Below are positions 44,053 through 51,484 of a stretch of DNA of 64,000 bases, piece by piece. This DNA comes from Closterium sp. Naga37s-1 (taxonomy: Eukaryota > Streptophyta > Zygnematophyceae > Desmidiales > Closteriaceae), in NCBI GenBank assembly GCA_947471745.1, contig CANJKZ010000139.1:1626501-1690500 (forward strand), written 5' to 3'. Positions within the stretch are counted from its first letter, which is position 1. Each line of letters begins with the position of its first letter. The position numbers and the translations under genes are program-made. The notes under the pieces were generated by a model. The model was not told the DNA's origin and did no database searches. It saw nothing but the letters and a program-made list of their open reading frames with translations.

Positions 44053-46572
44053 CACCGACAGCAGTGGGGCGAGAGCGGCAGGTTAAGGGAGCTGCACCTG
44101 GATGGGGGAGTGTTTCACAAGCCCATAGTACTGCTGGAGTTGTTCGCGGGTATCTGCACCGGGTTAGCAGCAGCATTGAAGGCGGGGCTAAGGATAGAGA
44201 AATACATCTACGTGGAGAATGATGAGGTGGTGGATCGCATGGCCTGGCACCACATCAAGAAACTGGAAGAGCGATATCCCTCGCAGCTGTATGCAGGCGC
44301 AGTGGAAAGGGGAGCAGAATGGGTGTGCCACAGGGTGGAGGACGTGAAGGGGGACGCGCTGGTCCACTGGGGTCATGTGGATTTGGTGATCGCGGGATGG
44401 GAATGTCAAGGCCTATCACGGGCAGGGGAAGGGAGGGGAATGGAGGATCCCAGAAGCGGGCTGTTCCGAGAGCTGGTGCGAGTGTTGAAAATGATCAAGA
44501 GGAAGCAAGGGGAGGTGGCTTACATAGTGGAAAATGTGGACACCCGGGACGACATGCGGGAAGCAGTGAAGGAGGCAGAGGAAGAGATTCGGGCAGAGCT
44601 GGGGGCAGGCGTGGCATGGGACGCGGCACAGAATGGCAGCAGGGCGCACAGGCCCCGCAGGTATTGGCAAAACATCGTGCCGGAGGCAGCAGTGCTATAC
44701 GAGCTGTCAATGATGGAGCGGCCTAGGGCGCGCCTGGTCCAAGACATACTGGAGCCTGCAAGAGTCCCCGCACCCGTGAGGTACCCGGACCATGAAACTC
44801 AGTTCCCATGCAACACGGTGGGCAAGCCGAGGCAGGCGTGGCCCACACTGGTGGCTCACGATCAGGCAAGGGGGTTTAAGATGGAAGGAGGTAAGGAAGG
44901 TCCGGGAATGGTGTATGATAGTCTGAAAGGGGTTTGGGACGAGCCAACGGCATTGGAGCGGGAACTGGCGATGGGGTTCATGGCAGGGGCCACGGCGAGT
45001 GGAGACGTGACGGAGCAGCAAAGGAAGAGAGCGCTGGGCAACGCGATGGACCTAAATGCATTGCACTGGCTGGTGGGAGTTATGCAGAGGCACCTCGAGA
45101 AAAAGCGGCTGGAGAGGAGGAGGGATCATGCGGTGAATGCTGACCCAAGGACGGAGCTAGATGACAAAAAGCAGCGGGAAGCTGAGCAGATCTTGGAACT
45201 TCTGGAGCAAGAAGCAAGGGAAGAACGACAAAAAGGGGTGCCGGTGGAGAGGAGGCTTGAAAGCCTCGGCGATCGGGATGGAGTACCAGGGAGGTACCCT
45301 GACCAGGAGGAGGAAGAGGAGGACGCAGAAGAGTGGGGGGAGCCCGAGATGGATTGGGATAGTGAAGAGAGAGAGGACCCGACGGACGCATGGATCCCAG
45401 ACCCTGATGAGGTGTTCCTAGGCCCGGGGAGAGCATACATGGCGCTGAGAAGCGACGGCGGGGAGGAGCAGACACGAGAGGCGGAAGTAGGGGAAGGGAG
45501 TGAGGCGATAGGGGCAGCGGAGGGTGTAGGAGAACCAGCACCACAGGCCGAAGGGGGCACAGAAGGGCAGGTGGCAGCAGGGGTGATGGAGGGGAATCAC
45601 ACCTGGAACATAGGCGCGTCCCTGCAAGGAACGGCAGCAATCAGGCTAGAGGCGGTGCTGCGGCAGCATGCAGCCGCGTTCGCGCACAACCTACAGGAGC
45701 TGGGGAAGTGCACAATAAGCACAATGCACCTGCCTGTAACCAGTGAGGTACCGGTGTATCAGAGGCGGCGGAGGATGAGTCCGCAGGACATTGAAGTCTG
45801 CACTACGAAGTGTCAAGAGCTACTGGCGACAGGATTGATCCGCCGATCAGCCTCGGACTATGCAGCAGCCACTGTGGTAGCCGCCAGGACAGATCTGACC
45901 GGAGCAGTCCTATCTAGGAGGATGTGTGGGGACTACAGGGGTTTAAACAAGGTGACGGCCACTGACCGCTACCCCATGCCCATGGTAGAAGAGATCTTTG
46001 ATCAGCTGCACAGGAGCTGGGTGTTTTCAACGCTGGATCTAAGGCAGGGTTTCAATCAAATCCCGATAGCCGAGGAGGACAAAAAGAAGACCGGATTCCA
46101 CGGCCCGGACGGCTTATACGAGTGGAATTACATGCCCTTCGGGTTACGGAATGCCTCAGCAGTGTTCCAGCGGGTGATGGATACCGTACTGAGAGAAGTG
46201 AAGGGAGCAGCCTGTTACATAGATGATGTCATCATCTTCAGCCCTGACAGCGAGAAGCACGTGGAGGACATAGAGGCCACGCTAGCTGCCATCCAAGCGG
46301 CGGGACTGACATGCCACCCGGGCAAGTGCCGGTTTGGTCACAGCAGCGTGGCCTACCTGGGGTTCGAGGTAGCAGGAGGCGAACTGAGCATCCAGAAGGC
46401 TAAGGTGGAGGTACTGGACAGGGTGGGCCGACCAAAGGATAGGAGCGGGCTGCGAGCACTCTTGGGCTTCCTGAATTACTACAGGAAGTTCATTCCGGAT
46501 TTTAGTAAGCGTGCTGCACCACTAAACAAGCTGCTGAGAGAGGACCAGAGATGGCAGTGGGAGGAGGCGTAG
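44053..46572 (+). CDS. DNMT3-like methyltransferase fused to gypsy RT (element G)
   Basis: In frame with gag-protease after the TGA; no ATG lies before motif I (the first is at 44239), so expression needs read-through or an intact ancestor. The methyltransferase is about 44110-45110. An acidic linker follows (about 45290-45600, Glu/Asp/Gly-rich). Then reverse transcriptase to 46560, with MCGDYRGLNKVT, STLDLRQGFNQIPI, MPFGLRNASAVFQRVMD, the catalytic CYIDDVIIF (near 46216) and the thumb RALLGFLNYYRKFIPDFS. It ends at a TAG (46570-46572) where related elements normally have Gln or another residue between RT and RNase H. The RT domain is otherwise intact. Confidence 0.9.
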   Translation, partial: HRQQWGESGRLRELHLDGGVFHKPIVLLELFAGICTGLAAALKAGLRIEKYIYVENDEVVDRMAWHHIKKLEERYPSQLYAGAVERGAEWVCHRVEDVKGDALVHWGHVDLVIAGWECQGLSRAGEGRGMEDPRSGLFRELVRVLKMIKRKQGEVAYIVENVDTRDDMREAVKEAEEEIRAELGAGVAWDAAQNGSRAHRPRRYWQNIVPEAAVLYELSMMERPRARLVQDILEPARVPAPVRYPDHETQFPCNTVGKPRQAWPTLVAHDQARGFKMEGGKEGPGMVYDSLKGVWDEPTALERELAMGFMAGATASGDVTEQQRKRALGNAMDLNALHWLVGVMQRHLEKKRLERRRDHAVNADPRTELDDKKQREAEQILELLEQEAREERQKGVPVERRLESLGDRDGVPGRYPDQEEEEEDAEEWGEPEMDWDSEEREDPTDAWIPDPDEVFLGPGRAYMALRSDGGEEQTREAEVGEGSEAIGAAEGVGEPAPQAEGGTEGQVAAGVMEGNHTWNIGASLQGTAAIRLEAVLRQHAAAFAHNLQELGKCTISTMHLPVTSEVPVYQRRRRMSPQDIEVCTTKCQELLATGLIRRSASDYAAATVVAARTDLTGAVLSRRMCGDYRGLNKVTATDRYPMPMVEEIFDQLHRSWVFSTLDLRQGFNQIPIAEEDKKKTGFHGPDGLYEWNYMPFGLRNASAVFQRVMDTVLREVKGAACYIDDVIIFSPDSEKHVEDIEATLAAIQAAGLTCHPGKCRFGHSSVAYLGFEVAGGELSIQKAKVEVLDRVGRPKDRSGLRALLGFLNYYRKFIPDFSKRAAPLNKLLREDQRWQWEEA
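44110..45110 (+). other. C5-cytosine DNA methyltransferase domain, DNMT3 type
   Basis: Canonical, unpermuted motif order. Motif I is LELFAGICTGL (near 44131-44163), which binds S-adenosylmethionine. Motif IV is GWECQGLS with the catalytic Cys codon at 44404-44406. Motif VI is ENV at 44530-44538. Motif VIII is GSRAHRPRRYWQN (near 44635-44673), close to the SxAHRxRYFWGN style of DNMT3. A target-recognition stretch of about 90 residues follows, then motif IX (ERELAMGFMAGAT) and motif X (GNAMDLNALHWLV, from 45037). No PWWP, ADD or chromodomain is seen. Odd: the Pro before the catalytic Cys, normal in this family, is Glu. Likely role, by analogy with published retrotransposon-borne methyltransferases: de novo methylation of element DNA. 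Confidence 0.88.
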
Positions 46573-48435
46573 GAAACGGCGCTAAAGGGGCTGATAGAGG
46601 CAGTGAAGACCGGAGCCGTGCTGAAGCTACCAGATGGGAAGGCACCTTTTGTGCTCTACACAGACTGGAGCAGTGTAGGCATGGGGGCGGTACTGGGGCA
46701 GATGGAAGGAGGGCAGGAGAAAGTAGTAGCATTCGCGAGCAGAACATGTAACCCAGCAGAGGCTAATTACTCGTCGTATGAAGGAGAGGGGCTGGCGGCG
46801 GTGTGGGCTGTAGGACACTTTCGAGTGTACCTTCAAGGAAGGCACTTCACGCTGGTGACGGATCACCAGCCCTTGCTGTGGCTGATGCAGAACCAGACCC
46901 TGACAGGGAGGAATGCGCGATGGGCTATGAAACTACAGGAATACGATTTCACAGTGAAGCACCGTCCGGGCCGAACCATGCAGCATGTGGACGGGCTCTC
47001 GAGGAACCCGCCAAGGAAGCAGCAGGATGGAGAGGATGGAGACACAGGCAGGGGGCAGCCAGTGGCAGCGCTGACGGCCATGGTCAAGGAGAAGGGGGCA
47101 GGTGGAGAACAGGAGAGAGGAGCAGCAGATGTGTGGCAGGATGCGGCAACGATGTCCTGGATAAAGGGAGAGACAGCAGAGGATGGAGGACTCGGCAGCA
47201 GGGCGAGGGCTAGGGGACAACACTACAGGTGGTACCAGGGGCAGGTACAGCTGCAGACCAAGGATGGATGGAAGCGCGTACCCGAGCCAGCAGCGAGAGA
47301 GGCCATAATCAAGGAAGTCCACGAGAAGCTAGGCCACTACGGACCACTTCGTACGATTCAACTGCTTCAGACAGGGTGGTGGTGGGCAGGAATGAGGAAG
47401 GAAGTGAAAGAGTGGGTGGAGAGGTGTGAGCTGTGCTGCAGGAACAAGGCGACGCTGCTGAGGAGCCAGGCAGAGCTGCAGCCACTGGCGATCGTGGAGC
47501 TCGGGTATCGCTGGTCCTTGGACATTGCAGGGGAGCTGCCGGTATCTAGGAGGGGGAAGAGGTATATCGTGCTCATGATTGAGCACGTGAGCAAGTGGGC
47601 GGAAGCGCGGGCGTTGGTGAACAAGACGGCGGCAGCAGTGGCGGAAGCGTTTGAGGAAATGGTGATCACGCGATTCGGAGCATGTGGGGAGGTCTTGACG
47701 GACCAGGGGACGGAGTTTGAAGGAGAGTTTAAGGAACTGCTAGCGTCGAACGGAATCCAGCATCGCACCACCTCCCGCTACCACCCACAGGCAGATGGGC
47801 TGATGGAAAGGCTGGTGCAGACTGTGAAGAGAGGCTTGCGCGTGTACGGGGAGGCGCATAAGGGGGACTGGGATAAGAAGCTGGCATGGGTGATGGCCGG
47901 CTACAGGTTCAGCAAGCAGGCGGCTTTGAGGGACGTATCGCCTTACTATCTGTTGTTCGGAAAGCAGCCGATCCTGCCCGTGGGAGCACCAAAAGTGCTT
48001 ACAGAGAGTGTGTCCGCCGGAACAGCAGACAAGTGGGTGGCGCTGGCAGATGCAAGAGCCACATATCTCAAGAGGATGCTGCCTGCGGCCATGGAAAGCC
48101 TGAAGGTAGCCCAGCTGCGAAACATTCACCACTACAAGCAGCGACAGTCAGCGAAGATGCAGGGAGGAGAGCAGCTCGTGAGGGAAGGGCAGGAAGTGTA
48201 TGTGAGGCGGGCTAAGAGAGATGGGTTGGATCTCGGGGTGTCACAGCAGAGGTGGACTGTGAAGGAGGTGAGGGACTCGGGAGTATTGGTGCTGGAGGAG
48301 GAAGGAGGAAAGCGGGTCATGGATCACGTGGCCAATGTGGCGTTGGCGGGAAAAGGGGGACATGGGCAGCAAAACTCAGGTCCCATGACCAGGGCGAGCA
48401 CGGCGGCAGCAGGTCATGGAAGGGGGCAAGAGTGA
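46573..48435 (+). CDS. Gypsy RNase H and integrase (element G)
   Basis: Same frame as the upstream parts. RNase H starts near 46650 (FVLYTDWSSVGMGAVL) and has AFASRTCNPAEANYS and VTDHQPLLWLM; the HVDGLSRNPP segment ends it near 47010. Integrase has an H2C2 zinc finger (EKLGHYG, CELCCRNK, near 47325-47450) and a core with SLDIAGELP (first Asp, near 47516), EVLTDQGTEFEG (second Asp, near 47700) and HPQADGLMERLVQ (Glu, near 47808). A basic C-terminal region ends in a TGA at 48435. No chromodomain is seen. No frameshift is present. Confidence 0.92.
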   Translation, partial: ETALKGLIEAVKTGAVLKLPDGKAPFVLYTDWSSVGMGAVLGQMEGGQEKVVAFASRTCNPAEANYSSYEGEGLAAVWAVGHFRVYLQGRHFTLVTDHQPLLWLMQNQTLTGRNARWAMKLQEYDFTVKHRPGRTMQHVDGLSRNPPRKQQDGEDGDTGRGQPVAALTAMVKEKGAGGEQERGAADVWQDAATMSWIKGETAEDGGLGSRARARGQHYRWYQGQVQLQTKDGWKRVPEPAAREAIIKEVHEKLGHYGPLRTIQLLQTGWWWAGMRKEVKEWVERCELCCRNKATLLRSQAELQPLAIVELGYRWSLDIAGELPVSRRGKRYIVLMIEHVSKWAEARALVNKTAAAVAEAFEEMVITRFGACGEVLTDQGTEFEGEFKELLASNGIQHRTTSRYHPQADGLMERLVQTVKRGLRVYGEAHKGDWDKKLAWVMAGYRFSKQAALRDVSPYYLLFGKQPILPVGAPKVLTESVSAGTADKWVALADARATYLKRMLPAAMESLKVAQLRNIHHYKQRQSAKMQGGEQLVREGQEVYVRRAKRDGLDLGVSQQRWTVKEVRDSGVLVLEEEGGKRVMDHVANVALAGKGGHGQQNSGPMTRASTAAAGHGRGQE

Positions 48436-48668
48436 GTTCAGCACAAGGAGTACTATCAGAGAAGAGGGAGGAAGGGAAGAGAGAGGGCAAGCAGAGGCCA
48501 CAGGAGGAGACAAATCAGTGTGGCTGGCAAGTGCAGGAGAGGCTGCGGGTAAGAGTGGAAGGAAGGGGTGAGACCCAACCAGTGCAGTCCTGGGAGATGA
48601 GGGGTGAGACACAAGCAAGGACAGGAGTCAGACAGGGAGAGCAGCAGGGAGGTGGTGAGGTTCCGACA
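48427..48668 (+). repeat. 242-bp direct repeat, first copy (3' UTR of gypsy G)
   Basis: From CAAGAGTGAGTTCAGCACAA to GAGGTTCCGACA. It overlaps the last codons of the integrase frame. A second copy at 49351-49592 follows the right LTR, about 96% identical by eye. Confidence 0.85.
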
Positions 48669-48670
48669 GC

Positions 48671-49352
48671 TGTCACATTTATGTGAATGTGAACGGGATA
48701 GCGAGGAGAGATGGGGAGGTGTATAAATTGTATATACTGTACATAGTGAGGAGCGCAATGCCGAGGACGGGAAGCGAAGGGTCAAGGTGAGGGTTTGAGG
48801 TATGGAAGGGGACAAGTGGGAGTGAGGGAGGATGACGTCTGCCGAAGCGAAGAGTTGGGGAATGCATGGGAAGTGATCAGGGCGGGACTTACGTAAGTGG
48901 AAGGGAGCATGGGCTGGAATTACAGCGCTAGGCAGCGACAGGGCAAGCAGGTTACCACCACACTGTGGATGGGTGTTCGCATGCATGGATGTTTGCTTTT
49001 GAATGTGTGCAGGTGTGCTCCAAGGAGCCAGCTGGAACAGTACAGTGGCAGCTGGAGGGAAGGAAGCAGGAGGCGGGCAACAGAGGCAGTTGGCAGGATG
49101 GTTGCAAGTCTGCTCCAAGGTCGCAATGGCTACCGAGGACAGGCAGGGGTAGACAGGACAAGCGTGGCGGAGGCAGATCTGGTAGATAGGAGGTACCTTG
49201 TGGTAGCTTTCCTCAATGCTTGTATGTTTCCTTTGTAAACACGATATTCTTGCACCTGCTGAAGCAAGTAGTGAAGAAGAAGGAGATATGGCAAGCTAAG
49301 ATGTAACTAGTAGCTAGAGTAGTGCGTTATGTGAGGGAGCCAGAGCTTATCA
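48671..49352 (+). repeat. 3' LTR of gypsy G
   Basis: 682 bp, nearly identical to 41302-41982. It lies between the two copies of the 242-bp repeat. Confidence 0.8.
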
Positions 49353-49592
49353 AGAGTGAGTTCAGCACAAGGAGTAGTATCAGAGAAGAGGGAGGAAGGG
49401 AAGAGAGAGGGCAAGCAGAGGCCGCAGGAGGAGACAAATCAGTAAGGATGGCAAGTGCAGGAGAGGCTGCGGGTAAGAGTGGAAGGAAGGGGTGAGACCC
49501 AACCAGTGCAGTCCTGGGAGATGAGGGGTGAGACACAAGCAAGGACAGGAGTCAGATAGGGAGAGCAGCAGGGAGGTGGTGAGGTTCCGACA
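49351..49592 (+). repeat. 242-bp direct repeat, second copy
   Basis: Duplicate of 48427-48668 lying outside the right LTR. In a simple insertion this should be host sequence, so its presence points to recombination, gene conversion or an older related copy. Confidence 0.8.
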
Positions 49593-50088
49593 AGCACAGA
49601 ACAAGAGCGCTTATCACAACAACCACAGGAGCCAAGTACCAGAAAAAATATCAGAAGAGAAGAACCTAGGGTCTCACCACAAAAGGGTTCCTTGAAAAAA
49701 AAAAAAAAACCAGGGGGAATGGAACGTGCTGCAGTTGTGGTAAGCGCCGCTCAAGCATGAAACAAATGTCACGACCATGATGAGCGGAAATGAGTTTGAG
49801 CGGAGCAAGGAGGGAAGCAACACTTATCTGCAAGTGAGGATGCATGTCTTGAGCGCCGATTCAAATCTCGGCTTGAGAGTTGCCTTGAAGACTTGGCTTG
49901 AGGAGCACTGCCTTGTAGTGTTGATCCTCTTGATCTTCGATCCTTAAATGCCTTGGCTGCTCCCAGATAATTGAAGGAACACCTGAACGCATTAGAATAA
50001 AACAAAAACAGCAAAGTCAGTTTCAAGTGCCAGTGGGATGCCATAAAGACGACAAAAGCGGTGAAGTCGTGTGTGGGAAAATGGGGAA

Positions 50089-50240
50089 TGTTTTCCAGCC
50101 AAAGCAACCGCACCACAAATCTCTGACAGACCGACACATCTTGACTTAGGGACGCTGACTCTAGACCGATCTAAAGAGGCTAACCCAGACCTAGGGTGGG
50201 AGACAGGGAGCTCTACAGGCGGTGCTTTGGCTGGAAAACA
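50089..50240. repeat. 152-bp foldback with 18-bp perfect inverted ends
   Basis: Left arm TGTTTTCCAGCCAAAGCA (50089-50106), right arm its exact reverse complement (50223-50240). It could be a small MITE. No convincing target duplication is visible beyond AA at the edges. Confidence 0.7.
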
Positions 50241-50476
50241 AATAAACAGCACGAACAAAAAGCTGGAAATATGAAAAGAACTTTAGCAGCAGTGGAAGGA
50301 GCACTTAGCTGCAAAGGACGATGGCGGGCTGGTGAAGAGCTCGATGGCGAAATCGACGCCCAGCACGATGCCCAGTGCCCGTGCACGTTGCAGATTGAAC
50401 CGACCGAAGCTCTCCCCAAGGAGAGGGAATGACCTCCTCGTCAAAATATCTGAGGCTAACCACGGATTGAGAGCAC

Positions 50477-50572
50477 GCAATGAGCAATTTCCACACGGAA
50501 CCTACACGGTTTCGAGCCGCAAAGCAAAGCAATGAACAATTTCCACACGGAATGTATACAGTTTCGAGCCGC
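50477..50572 (+). repeat. 52-bp tandem duplication
   Basis: GCAATGAGCAATTTCCACAC at 50477 returns as GCAATGAACAATTTCCACAC at 50529. Both copies continue to TTTCGAGCCGC. Confidence 0.85.
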
Positions 50573-50675
50573 GTTGGAGTTGGCGGTAAAAAAACGGCTG
50601 CTTGGGTGGTAGAGATTCGCGGTGGACCTTGGAAATTAGTGAAAAATGAGGGAGGGAGAGGAACAATTTGGGTAA

Positions 50676-51240
50676 ATAGCGCACTTACTTTCGGTACCAA
50701 CCATATGGGTAAGTTACGCACTTACTCTTGGTACCAACAATATGAGTAAGTTACGCACTTACTCTTGGAACTAACCATAAGGGTAAGTAACACACTTACT
50801 GGTGCTCTCCATACGGACAAGTAATTCACTTACTCTCTGTGCCAACCATATAGGTAAGTAACGCACTTAGTCTTGGTACCAACCATAAGGGTAAGTTACG
50901 CACTTACTCTCAGAGCCAACCATATGGGTAAGTAGCGCACTAACTCTCGGTACCAACCATATGGGCAAGTAACAATCTTACTCTCAGTGCCAACCATATG
51001 GGTAAGTAACGCACTTACTCTTGGTACCAACTATAAGGGTAAGTAACGCACTTACTCTCGGTACAAACCATATGGGTAAGTCACGCACTACTCTCGGTGC
51101 CAACCATATCGGTAAGTAACGCTCTTACTCTCGGTGCTAACCATAGGTGTACGTAACGCACTTACTCTCGATACCAGCCATATGGATAAGTAACGCACTA
51201 ACTCTTGGTACTAACCATATGGGTAAGAAACACACTGTGC
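50676..51240 (-). repeat. 37-bp palindromic tandem repeat, inverted block upstream of GH81
   Basis: About 15 units in the orientation opposite to 15470-19100, ending roughly 245 bp before the start codon of the glucanase gene. It shows that the repeat is dispersed as well as locally amplified. Confidence 0.93.
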
Positions 51241-51484
51241 AAAGCGCTGTTGCTAATATAGCGAGCTATTTATTAGCTCCCGAGATCACAGAAATATCAC
51301 GAACCACCACTGCCGCAACAGCCATCTCCTTCCAGAAGCACCAATTCAGCGCCTATACTGGCCTTCACGGCACACACCTCACCGCAGCCGGCCCCCTAGC
51401 GTGCTGCCTGATCTCCCCATCCCCGCAAAACTCGTTCCCCCTGTCATCCCCGCCGCACTCCGTGCGCGTCCCATCCCCGCCGCC
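51241..51484 (+). promoter_or_regulatory. Probable promoter and 5' UTR of the GH81 gene
   Basis: Non-repetitive sequence between the satellite block and the start codon. A TATA-like CTATTTATTAGC lies near 51265, and the region from 51360 is C-rich like a 5' UTR. Transcript ends cannot be seen. Confidence 0.35.

Larger units (their letters stand above)
41302..49352 (+). mobile_element. Gypsy element G encoding a DNMT3-like methyltransferase
   Basis: 8.05-kb Ty3/gypsy element. LTR-like direct repeats of 681-682 bp at 41302-41982 and 48671-49352 differ at only about eight positions, so it is recent. The coding region 42001-48435 is one frame with two internal stops, ordered gag, zinc knuckles, protease, DNA methyltransferase, RT, RNase H, integrase. 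No 5-bp target duplication is visible at the proposed ends, and a 242-bp segment is repeated on both sides of the right LTR, so the right boundary may have been rearranged. No clear tRNA primer site follows the left LTR. Confidence 0.88.
49593..50675. other. Non-coding stretch right of gypsy G
   Basis: No gene seen. It contains an A-run near 49695-49710, sequence similar to 40925-41160 at its left end, a foldback at 50089-50240 and a 52-bp tandem duplication at 50477-50572. Confidence 0.6.
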
